Part shown: one piece after another, positions 1 through 7,556 of the stretch
Layout: each line of letters opens with the position of its first letter
Position numbering within the stretch: the stretch's first letter is position 1
Assembly (NCBI GenBank): GCA_020629715.1
Contig: JAHDCU010000004.1
Coordinates: forward strand, 1 to 64,000
Direction: 5' to 3'
Origin: Saprospiraceae bacterium
GTDB taxonomy: Bacteria > Bacteroidota > Bacteroidia > Chitinophagales > Saprospiraceae
Length of the DNA: 64,000 bases
The notes under the pieces: generated by a model
Seen by the model: the letters and a program-made list of their open reading frames with translations, nothing else
What the model was told of the DNA's origin: nothing
The model's database searches: none
Made by a program: the position numbers and the translations under genes

Positions 1-53
1 CCCCGACCCGCTGATTACAAATCAGCTGCTCTGGCCAACTGAGCTACATCGGC
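1..53 (-). tRNA. tRNA-Thr (TGT anticodon), partial
   Basis: Read on the minus strand from position 53, the sequence gives an acceptor 5' half starting GCCGATG, a D-arm (GCTC...GAGC), and an anticodon stem GCTGA/TCAGC closing the loop TTTGTAA with anticodon TGT, which reads ACA (Thr). The T-arm and 3' acceptor half lie beyond the window edge, so only about 53 of some 75 bases are present. In many Bacteroidota a Thr/Tyr/Gly tRNA cluster ahead of tuf follows xerC; the position here fits, but the rest of that cluster is outside the window. Confidence 0.9.
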
Positions 54-101
54 AAAATGATTATTTCAATACAATACTTAGAATCTTTTCCTAAGCGACT
101 G

Positions 102-133
102 CAAAAATAGATTTTTTTCTTATAAATGATCAA
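102..133 (-). promoter_or_regulatory. Predicted promoter of the tRNA-Thr transcript
   Basis: On the minus strand the 8-mer TATTTTTG (109 to 102) matches the Bacteroidota -7 element TAnnTTTG. A TTG (133 to 131) lies 21 bases upstream as a possible -33 element. Initiation would fall about 45 bases before the tRNA 5' end. The call rests on motif match and placement only. Confidence 0.45.
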
Positions 134-221
134 CTCTAATCAATAATTTTATTAAAAAAATAAATCTAGCTTATTTTGGCTGATAAAATCATTAAAACCC
201 AAGGGTCTACTAGTAGAGTTA

Positions 222-1121
222 TTACCTTCTAGGATGAGATTTGGAGTAGATTTCTTTAAGCTTCTCAATCGAATTATGAGTATACACTTGTGTTGCGGCT
301 AAGCTAGAGTGACCGAGTAACTCTTTGATTGCATTTATATCGGCTCCATTATTTAATAAATGTGTGGCGTAACTATGTCGCAAGGTATGTGGATTCTTTT
401 TTTCAATTGTACTAGATCGTTGAATAAATTTATGAATTACGTTGTATATATACTTTGGATATAATGGTTTGCCTTTGGAGGAAACCAATAAAAAATCAGA
501 AGAATCATCGTCTATTTCGAATTTACGGATATCTAGATATAACTGAATATCATCAAATAAGACTCTTGGTGCTGGAATAATACGATCCTTATTTCCTTTT
601 CCTTTTACTTTAAATGCAGCTTCAGAGAAATCCGTATTGCTCAATTTTAAATTTAGCAATTCGTCTCTACGCATCCCTGTATTATATAAGATATTAACGA
701 TTAACTTGTCGAGCGTCGACTTGTAGTCTGTTGAGGTATGTACTTCTAAAGCTACTTTCATATCTTTATGCGGAACGTAATCTGGAAGCCGTTTGGCTAT
801 TTTTGGTGCTACTAAACCACTTGTAATATTCTTTTCTATAATACCCTTCCTGAGTAAATATCTAAACAAAGACCTTACGCTAGATAACTTTCTATGGATA
901 GATTTCGCAGATAAATTATTTTCAACCATTTGCACTAACCAAGACCTTAACATAAATAGTTTACAATTGCTCCACTGGGCAATATTGTATTCATCAACTA
1001 CATACCTCCTGCAAGCTTGTAAGTCGTTTCGATATGACTTTAAAGTATGCTCAGAATATCGTTTTTCTAAGGACAGGTAATCATAAAATCCATGGAAGTG
1101 AAGTTCCGAGTTATCTTTCAA
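222..1121 (-). CDS. xerC: Tyrosine recombinase XerC/XerD family
   Basis: Site-specific tyrosine recombinase of 299 residues, the usual length of chromosomal Xer proteins that resolve chromosome dimers at dif. The N-terminal SAM-like DNA-binding domain spans about residues 8-95 and the catalytic domain about 110-290. The full active-site set is visible: R151 in TGMRRDEL, K175 in KGKGNKD, H245 and R248 in NPHTLRH, H271 in LLGHSS and the nucleophile Y280 in VYTH. The only usable start is TTG at 1121, because the frame is closed upstream by a stop at 1142-1140 with no ATG or GTG between. A tRNA gene lies 168 bases downstream. XerC versus XerD cannot be told apart from sequence alone; XerC is preferred from the tRNA context seen in Bacteroidota. 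The ribosome-hibernation gene often found just after xerC is absent. Confidence 0.85.
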   Translation of the reverse strand: MKDNSELHFHGFYDYLSLEKRYSEHTLKSYRNDLQACRRYVVDEYNIAQWSNCKLFMLRSWLVQMVENNLSAKSIHRKLSSVRSLFRYLLRKGIIEKNITSGLVAPKIAKRLPDYVPHKDMKVALEVHTSTDYKSTLDKLIVNILYNTGMRRDELLNLKLSNTDFSEAAFKVKGKGNKDRIIPAPRVLFDDIQLYLDIRKFEIDDDSSDFLLVSSKGKPLYPKYIYNVIHKFIQRSSTIEKKNPHTLRHSYATHLLNNGADINAIKELLGHSSLAATQVYTHNSIEKLKEIYSKSHPRR

Positions 1122-1199
1122 TACGGAAAATTTTGATATTCATTAAATAACAAATATAAAATATTTATAATATTAATTTACACTTTGTAAATTAAATAG

Positions 1200-1234
1200 A
1201 AATGGCTTACTCAGATTTAATGAGTAAGCCATTT
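1200..1234 (-). terminator. Hairpin terminator after the M16 pair
   Basis: A perfect 14-bp stem (1200-1213 with 1221-1234) closes a 7-base loop, followed on the minus strand by a T-rich but broken tract. It sits 47 bases past the stop of the M16 lipoprotein gene and before xerC, so it probably ends the M16 transcript. Confidence 0.65.
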
Positions 1235-1280
1235 TAGAATTAATACAACTAACATTAAATGCCTAGCGTATAAATGTCCT

Positions 1281-3458
1281 CTAATCTATGCTAAAGGAGT
1301 CCGTTGGGATATCAGCATTGATTTTCACCTCACTAGATTTCATAACCATAGGCATAGGCATAGCTCCTGATACTGTTACTGTATAAGGTATTTTGATGCC
1401 TGAGACTTCCTTATAGTCACTATAGTCTGAGGTAACTGACATTGTTTGTCCTTGTGCTTCTTGGGTCGCGATAGATCTCAACAATAAACTTGATTGTTGA
1501 TCATAATACTCTGTTTCTAAATCGCCATTAGGGTTAGTCACTACTAATTTGTAGACCGACTTTCCATCTATAGATTCTATTCCCTTTAGATCTAATTTGT
1601 AGCCTTCATTCATATATGACATTTGTGGGAATATAAGCGCTTCATATTTCATGGCATCATATTCATCCCCCTCGGTAAGTACCTGAGTCCCTTGCATGCC
1701 TCCCATTTTGAGTTTTGACCCATCAAAAACCTGCTCTTGAACTGTCATACCACTCATAGAGATTTTCAAAGCAAACATTTTATTATCTTTTTGCTTCATA
1801 TCAATGGATGCTGTTTGCCCCATTAACTCCATACTTGCAGTTTGTTGCATTGTATTTACTTTCATTAAGGCCTCTTTTCCACCAATAGCATTGATATAAT
1901 CTGTAATTACTGTTTCTGCCGAAATACCTTCTGGTATAGGGTTATCATTAAGTTCTACTTTATTTCCAAAAGCATCATAATAGTCGATAATACCGTCGGA
2001 ATCAAAACGGACTAGTTTTTCAGCGACATCATCTTTACTCCCTGCTACAACGATGTACGCATTATCGGGTTGGATAAATTTTTGAGCTGCAGCTTGCACA
2101 TCTTCTATGGTAACGCTCTCTAATCTCTCTAGGTATGTATTATAATAATCCTGAGGAAGATTGTACCTAAATGTATTTCTCGCAAATCTTGCGATAGTCT
2201 GCGGAGACTCTAATGATCTTGCAAATGATCCTGACATCGAATTTTTAACTAGCGAAAGATCTTCTGCTGAGATAGGCTCATCTCTCAATCTATTTAGTTC
2301 AAATAAGAATTCTTGCACTGAACTATCCGTCACTTCATTTCTTACGCTTGCATAAGCATTGAAATTACCTACTAAACGATCGGGTGAAAGATTAGATCTT
2401 GCTCCATATGTAAAGGCTTTATCCTCTCGTAAGTTTTGCATCAATCGACCTGAAAAAATGCCACCACCAAGTATATTATTCATCACCATAGCAGCCATGA
2501 TACCGTCATCCCCAGTGGTCAAATCAACAGGATATGTAATACGTATAACAGATTGAACAGCAGCATCTTTATTGACGAAACTTACTTTAGCTCCCTCAGG
2601 CGAAGTTGGCACTTTGTAATTATGTGTGGGAACATCTTTGGATTTCCAAGCACCAAAATATTTTTCTACGGTTGTTTTAGCCTCATCTGGAGTGATATCT
2701 CCAACTACCACCAAATATGCATTATTAGGTTTGAAGTATGTATCATAGTATTTTTTACATTCATCAAGGGTGATGTTTGTCACGGTTGCTTCATTTTCAA
2801 CTTCACCATATGGGTGATCTTTACCGTATGTCAAGACATTTGCTACATTTTCTGCCATAGCATTAGGATCTGTTTTGGTTGTAGAAAGACCTGATAATGT
2901 CTGTGTCTTAATTTTATCAAATTCTGCTTGATCAAATGAAGGTTCGTATAAAATTTCGGTCATTAGTGATAAAAGCTTGTCCTGATGTTTTTTGAGACTA
3001 CTTCCAAATGCCCCACGACCGTAGGTATTGATATTAGCACCTATAAAATCTATCGAGGCATCGATCTCAGCCTTTGACTTAGATTTGGTTCCTGTCTTCA
3101 ATAATTGACCAGCAATAGATACAAAACCCGCCTGATCTTTTTCCTGTATAGGATTATTGATAAGTGATAATTGGTATGATACTCTTGGTAGCTTATGGTT
3201 TTCTACAACTATTACTTTCAAACCATTATCCAAATCGAAGCTTGAATAATCACCGATGGATATAGATCTCGCAGGTGCAGGTGCAGGAGGATTGCTTCTC
3301 CATATATGCTTTGATTTCTCAATCTTAGCTTGAATTTCTTCAGAGCTAGCTTCGGTTATATCCACATTGTTATCTAATAATGCGTCAGAGGTAGTCTTGT
3401 TACAACCTACGGATAATAATATTAAGACGCTGAGCGCTAAAAATATATTCTGTTTCAT
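1281..3458 (-). CDS. M16 peptidase-like lipoprotein, non-catalytic partner with LolA-like C-terminal domain
   Basis: 725 residues. A lipoprotein signal peptide ends in the lipobox LSVGC (Cys19), so the protein should be anchored in the envelope. Residues about 70-480 form a two-lobed M16 (insulinase/pitrilysin) fold, but the zinc motif HxxEH is missing where it should be, so this chain is likely non-catalytic, like the beta subunit of processing peptidases. Residues about 505-725 are an added beta-rich domain resembling outer-membrane lipoprotein-sorting (LolA-like) domains, ending near the SFSID terminus. The catalytic partner gene lies 44 bases upstream and is probably co-transcribed. Substrate unknown; a heterodimeric envelope protease is the likely role (inference). 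Confidence 0.8.
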   Translation of the reverse strand: MKQNIFLALSVLILLSVGCNKTTSDALLDNNVDITEASSEEIQAKIEKSKHIWRSNPPAPAPARSISIGDYSSFDLDNGLKVIVVENHKLPRVSYQLSLINNPIQEKDQAGFVSIAGQLLKTGTKSKSKAEIDASIDFIGANINTYGRGAFGSSLKKHQDKLLSLMTEILYEPSFDQAEFDKIKTQTLSGLSTTKTDPNAMAENVANVLTYGKDHPYGEVENEATVTNITLDECKKYYDTYFKPNNAYLVVVGDITPDEAKTTVEKYFGAWKSKDVPTHNYKVPTSPEGAKVSFVNKDAAVQSVIRITYPVDLTTGDDGIMAAMVMNNILGGGIFSGRLMQNLREDKAFTYGARSNLSPDRLVGNFNAYASVRNEVTDSSVQEFLFELNRLRDEPISAEDLSLVKNSMSGSFARSLESPQTIARFARNTFRYNLPQDYYNTYLERLESVTIEDVQAAAQKFIQPDNAYIVVAGSKDDVAEKLVRFDSDGIIDYYDAFGNKVELNDNPIPEGISAETVITDYINAIGGKEALMKVNTMQQTASMELMGQTASIDMKQKDNKMFALKISMSGMTVQEQVFDGSKLKMGGMQGTQVLTEGDEYDAMKYEALIFPQMSYMNEGYKLDLKGIESIDGKSVYKLVVTNPNGDLETEYYDQQSSLLLRSIATQEAQGQTMSVTSDYSDYKEVSGIKIPYTVTVSGAMPMPMVMKSSEVKINADIPTDSFSID

Positions 3459-3502
3459 TTTTTGTCTATTTCTATTGTAATTAAGAATTTAGAACTACCC
3501 CA

Positions 3503-4825
3503 CTAAGGATTTTCTGTTTTAGGTAAATAGTGGAGTACGACCCTATTATTAGGATGAAAGTATTCCTTAGCAACTCTTTGGATATCTTCTCTAGTTACAG
3601 CAAGATATCTGTCTAGTTCTGTATTGATGAGATCGGTATCACCGTAATACATTTTATAATTCGCAAGGCTTTCGGCTATACCTGCAACACGAGCATTACC
3701 ACTTATGAAATCATTTTCTACCTGATTACGTAATTTTTGAAACTCTTCTTCACCTATAAGCTGAGTCTGAACTTTATTTATTTCTTCATTCATCGCGGCC
3801 TCTACTACGTCTGGAGCGATACCCATATTTGCGATACCAAAAGCAAGGCTTACTCCTGGATCTTCTAAATCGAATGGAAAACTCCCTGCTTGCAAAGCGA
3901 CTTGTTTTTCATCTACTAGAGTTTTATAAAATCTTGAGCTTTGTCCTCTAGATAGCAATCTTGATAACATGGATACTGCATAAAAATCTGGTGTACCTGC
4001 TGCAGGAGTTCTATAGGTCTGCACTACAGCTGGAAGCTGGATATTATCATATATGGTATCTCTGATCTCACGAGTCAATGGTGGTTCTACGATCGAAGGT
4101 CTATATACTTCACCCTCACCTCTTGGAATAGAAGCAAAGTACTTGGACACTAGGACCGTTGCCTCATCATAATCAATGTCTCCTGCAATAGAAACTATAG
4201 CATTATTCGGCACGTAAAAATCTTCGTAAAACTGTTTGTAATCTTTCTCTTCAGCAGCATTAAGGTGCTCCATAGATCCAATCACTGGCCATCTATATGG
4301 ATGCTTTGCAAATGCTCTTTTCATCGACTCTTGTAATATCGATCCGTACGGCTGATTATCGATCCGTTGTCTTCTTTCTTCTTTGACTACTTCTCTTTGA
4401 GTTTCTACTCCTACTTGTTCGACTTTAGCATGGAGCATACGCTCTGATTCTAACCACAAGCCTAATTCTAATTGATTGGATGGTAATATCTCAAAATAGT
4501 AGGTTCTGTCATTTGTGGTATTGGCGTTGAGAGTGCCACCAGCATTTTCTACGTATTTATCGTACTCTCCTCTACCGATATTTTCTGAACCTTCAAATAG
4601 TAAATGCTCAAAGAAATGAGCAAATCCTGTTCTATCCGGATTTTCATTTTTACTACCTACATGATACATGACAGAGACGCATACTATAGGAGTAGAATTA
4701 TCTTGATGGAGAATGACATGAAGACCGTTGTCCAAGGTAAATTCTTGGTATTCGATCTTATTCATTTGAGCGGAGAGCTGACCTAATGCAAATAGGCATA
4801 GCACTACTGAAAGTAGTTTGTTCAT
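3503..4825 (-). CDS. M16 family zinc peptidase, catalytic subunit
   Basis: 440 residues with a signal peptide (cleavage near LSAQ, residue 20). The zinc site HFFEH is at residues 70-74 (H70, E73 catalytic, H74), and the third ligand is expected among the glutamates of VVKEER near residue 149. One N-terminal catalytic and one C-terminal M16 lobe fit the usual length of about 430-450. It begins the transcript that continues into the non-catalytic lipoprotein partner. Known M16B pairs act as heterodimers that degrade or process peptides; here the site would be periplasmic or the outer-membrane face (inference). Confidence 0.87.
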   Translation of the reverse strand: MNKLLSVVLCLFALGQLSAQMNKIEYQEFTLDNGLHVILHQDNSTPIVCVSVMYHVGSKNENPDRTGFAHFFEHLLFEGSENIGRGEYDKYVENAGGTLNANTTNDRTYYFEILPSNQLELGLWLESERMLHAKVEQVGVETQREVVKEERRQRIDNQPYGSILQESMKRAFAKHPYRWPVIGSMEHLNAAEEKDYKQFYEDFYVPNNAIVSIAGDIDYDEATVLVSKYFASIPRGEGEVYRPSIVEPPLTREIRDTIYDNIQLPAVVQTYRTPAAGTPDFYAVSMLSRLLSRGQSSRFYKTLVDEKQVALQAGSFPFDLEDPGVSLAFGIANMGIAPDVVEAAMNEEINKVQTQLIGEEEFQKLRNQVENDFISGNARVAGIAESLANYKMYYGDTDLINTELDRYLAVTREDIQRVAKEYFHPNNRVVLHYLPKTENP

Positions 4826-4987
4826 ATATAGATTCTATTGTTTGTAAAAGATTACAATAAAGGTGATAACAAAGTTTGAATTTTGTAAATTTTATCTACA
4901 AAAGTTGAATAAATCCAGTTCAAGCGTAGTCTATATACGGTAGACTTATGCATTACATTGGTGCTAATTTGAAACCATTATAAGACT

Positions 4988-5704
4988 TTAATACAACCAA
5001 GTCACACCAATTTTGTAAACAACCTGATCAAGTGAAGAGGTATTACGTCGAAAAAAATCTATAGCATCAATACCGCTTAGCCCTTCTTCTTTTGCATAAT
5101 ATGTGCCTGTGGATCCTGTTTCGTAGTGCATACTAAAATTAAGAAGTACCGACTGTTGAATATCAAGATTGAATCCTATGCCTGCACCACCATTAATCAG
5201 CCAAGCATTTTGCAGGAATCTAAAATCAAGTGATTCATCTACATCAGTATCTGTGCTCCTCAATGTGGTATAAAACCACCTCAAGCCCAAATTAGCTTGA
5301 ACATAAAACTCTAAAGGACCAAAGACTAGATCAGGATAATGTCTGTATACTGTACTCAAAGATATATCATGTGTAGATACACGATCTCTAACATTGACAT
5401 TGATATTATTAAATATATCTACGTAGTCCACGGCTTGAGTTTCGTAAAAATGATATGCAGTCTGCAAGCCTAAGAAACCAGGATTATCAACGGCTCTTTG
5501 CTTGAGTGCAAGTACTGAAGCGCCAAGACCAAGATTATCGAGTCTATCTCCAAATGTGGAAATGGGATTTACTAAATCAGCAGAAAATTCAAAAATATAC
5601 AAACGTACTCCTTGATCAGTAGTATCCTGAGTCTCTTGCCCTGATCCCAACTGAGATGAGCATAGAAGACATAAAAAAAAGTACATTCTTAGTAAATGCT
5701 TCAT
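4988..5704 (-). CDS. Predicted outer-membrane beta-barrel-like protein, unknown function
   Basis: 238 residues with an N-terminal signal peptide (hydrophobic residues 5-20, cleavage near GSGQ). The mature part alternates polar and hydrophobic residues in strand-like stretches, with many aromatic residues and a C-terminal ...VTWLY ending in an aromatic residue, as in outer-membrane barrels folded by BamA. Glycine-rich turns such as INGGAGIG support this. I do not recognise a named family; a small OmpA/OprF-like or DUF-type barrel is possible. It is transcribed divergently from the PLP enzyme gene, with 55 bases between the start codons. The 162 bases downstream hold only a 6-bp inverted repeat near 4928-4946. 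Confidence 0.6.
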   Translation of the reverse strand: MKHLLRMYFFLCLLCSSQLGSGQETQDTTDQGVRLYIFEFSADLVNPISTFGDRLDNLGLGASVLALKQRAVDNPGFLGLQTAYHFYETQAVDYVDIFNNINVNVRDRVSTHDISLSTVYRHYPDLVFGPLEFYVQANLGLRWFYTTLRSTDTDVDESLDFRFLQNAWLINGGAGIGFNLDIQQSVLLNFSMHYETGSTGTYYAKEEGLSGIDAIDFFRRNTSSLDQVVYKIGVTWLY

Positions 5705-5759
5705 ATATAAATATTACCTAGTTTTGATAGCTTGCATCATAAATTTAAAAATAAGATTC

Positions 5760-6947
5760 ATGGATTTTGTCTCTAGATGTGTTAAAGGTGGAAGGGATAC
5801 TAGGACGACTGAGCCTCATCAATTACCTATTTACGCAAGCTCTTCTTTTGTACTCGATACAGTGGAGCAAGGTATCGATATATTTAAAGGAAATACGAAA
5901 GGCCACGTCTATGGTAGATATGCCAATCCTACCATCGATGCCGTTACCCAAAGGATTGCAGAATTAGAAGCTATAGAAATTGATCAAGAAGCTTATGGTA
6001 TACTTACTAGTTCAGGAATGTCGGCAATATCTACTATTGTGTTAGGCTTATTAAAGTCTGGCGATGCTATCCTCACTCAAGGGAATCTATACGGAGGCAC
6101 AACTGAACTATTCAAGAAAGTAATGAAACCAATTGGTATCGATACTATATTTGAGAGTATGAGCGATCTGCATGAGCTTGAAAAAGTAGTACATGCGAAT
6201 AGTAATATCAAGCTGTTGTATCTCGAAACTCCAGCAAACCCCACGATGGCTTGCGTAGATTTAGAAGCATTATCGGCATTTGCTAAGGAATATCAATTAA
6301 TTACCGTAATTGACAATACCTTCTGTACTCCATATATACAAAGACCTCTGAGTCTTGGGATCGACTTTGTCATACATAGTACCACAAAATACCTCAATGG
6401 TCATGGTAATGGCATAGCAGGTATCATCGTAGGGCATAAAAAAGAGTTTTATCAAAAGATTTGGCAAGCTATGAAGCTTCTAGGTACCAATAGTAATCCA
6501 TTCGATGCCTGGCTTTTAAATAATGGTCTAAAAACGCTGGCATTACGCATGGACCAACATAGTTTCAACTCACTTGAATTAGCTAAATTTCTAGAAACAC
6601 ATCCTAAAGTACTCAAGGTGAATCATCTTGGTCTGAGCTCTCATAGCAGTCATGAAATTGCAAAAAAGCAGATGACCAATTGGGGTGGGATGATGTCATT
6701 TGAGATCAATGGTTCGGTACAAGATGGAATAGATTTTATCAATCGTCTTCAGTTTTGTACTCAAGCACCTACCTTAGGAGATGTAGATACACTCGTACTC
6801 CATCCTGCTACGAGCTCTCACCTCAATGTAGATCGAGAATTGCGCATCCAAAATGGTATTACCGATGGGCTTATTAGACTTTCTGTTGGGATTGAAAAAA
6901 TTGATGATATCATCGCGGATGTCGACCAAGCTCTTCAGCAAGTTTAA
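5760..6947 (+). CDS. Cys/Met metabolism PLP-dependent enzyme (cystathionine gamma-synthase / gamma-lyase type)
   Basis: About 395 residues of the trans-sulfuration PLP family (fold type I). The PLP lysine is K210 in HSTTKYLNGHG. Other family hallmarks are YGRYANPT near the N terminus, the substrate/PLP region SSGMSAIS, ETPANPT and DNTFCTPY, and the C-terminal SVGIEKIDD. It makes or breaks C-S bonds in cysteine/methionine metabolism; gamma-synthase, gamma-lyase, beta-lyase and O-acylhomoserine sulfhydrylase activities cannot be separated here. I start at the ATG at 5760 (MDFVSRC), which matches the family's start, rather than an upstream ATG at 5724 that would add a hydrophobic 12-residue tail. 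The gene is convergent with the phosphodiesterase gene, with 15 bases between the stops. Confidence 0.85.
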   Translation: MDFVSRCVKGGRDTRTTEPHQLPIYASSSFVLDTVEQGIDIFKGNTKGHVYGRYANPTIDAVTQRIAELEAIEIDQEAYGILTSSGMSAISTIVLGLLKSGDAILTQGNLYGGTTELFKKVMKPIGIDTIFESMSDLHELEKVVHANSNIKLLYLETPANPTMACVDLEALSAFAKEYQLITVIDNTFCTPYIQRPLSLGIDFVIHSTTKYLNGHGNGIAGIIVGHKKEFYQKIWQAMKLLGTNSNPFDAWLLNNGLKTLALRMDQHSFNSLELAKFLETHPKVLKVNHLGLSSHSSHEIAKKQMTNWGGMMSFEINGSVQDGIDFINRLQFCTQAPTLGDVDTLVLHPATSSHLNVDRELRIQNGITDGLIRLSVGIEKIDDIIADVDQALQQV

Positions 6948-6962
6948 TGCAAAACCATAAGC

Positions 6963-7469
6963 TTAGATAGCACCTCGCTTTCCTAATTCTATAACTTTAG
7001 CATTCTTAATATCGGAGCTCTCTATCTCGAAAGATAACATGGTCCTTATTGCATGAAAACCGTGCTTACCACAAGCACCAGGATTCATATGTAGTATATC
7101 AAAAGACTTATCGTAGATAACCTTTAAAATATGAGAGTGTCCGCAGATATAAAGTTTTGGCCTTTTATCAAGCAGGATATCTCTTACTCTTGACTTATAT
7201 CGCTTGGGGTAGCCACCAATATGTGTCATAAATACATCAACACCCTCACAACGAAAGCTTAAGTCCTTAGGCAAAAAAGCTCTCAATTCATACCCATCAA
7301 TATTTCCGTAGACCGCTCTGATTGGTTTACCCAGTGATTCTAAATATTCATATGTTTTAAGCACTCCTATATCTCCTGCATGCCAGATTTCGTCATGATT
7401 TTTGAGATGTCTGACTACATCGTCTCCAATATAAGAGTGGGTATCGGATATCAAGGCTATTTTTCGCAT
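6963..7469 (-). CDS. Metallophosphoesterase, YfcE/MJ0936 type
   Basis: 168 residues, the usual size of the small calcineurin-like phosphodiesterases. Metal-binding motifs occur in order: SDTH (D9, H11), HAGDIG (D33), GNIDG, HIGG and the C-terminal CGHSH. These ligate two metal ions. Family members hydrolyse phosphodiesters such as bis-pNPP or cyclic nucleotides; the physiological substrate is not known. The protein is soluble with no signal peptide. Confidence 0.85.
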   Translation of the reverse strand: MRKIALISDTHSYIGDDVVRHLKNHDEIWHAGDIGVLKTYEYLESLGKPIRAVYGNIDGYELRAFLPKDLSFRCEGVDVFMTHIGGYPKRYKSRVRDILLDKRPKLYICGHSHILKVIYDKSFDILHMNPGACGKHGFHAIRTMLSFEIESSDIKNAKVIELGKRGAI

Positions 7470-7500
7470 GACTCAAAGCTACACATAGCTCTATAAATGA

Positions 7501-7531
7501 AAAAGGCCGGGCACGAATTAACGTACCCGGT
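7501..7531 (-). terminator. Rho-independent terminator after the giant HYR-like genes
   Basis: The stem 7507-7515 pairs with 7522-7530 (9 bp, one G-T pair, 6-base loop), followed on the minus strand by a short GGCC and five T residues. It lies 26 bases past the stop of the 1316-residue protein gene and probably ends that transcript. Confidence 0.8.
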
Positions 7532-7556
7532 TTCCCAGAATAAATCAAGAACACTT

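Noticed and set aside
1-1121. A tyrosine recombinase beside a tRNA gene, the classic mark of an integrative element
   Set aside because: The recombinase has the length and motifs of a chromosomal XerC/D, the next genes are ordinary chromosomal ones, and no attachment-site repeat or other mobile gene is visible. The far side of the tRNA is outside the window, so this is not fully excluded.
4928-4946. A terminator after the beta-barrel-like gene
   Set aside because: The inverted repeat is only 6 bp and has no T-tract on either side.
5705-5759. A SAM or other riboswitch ahead of the Cys/Met enzyme
   Set aside because: Only 55 bases separate the divergent start codons, too few for a SAM riboswitch, and no fitting stems are visible.
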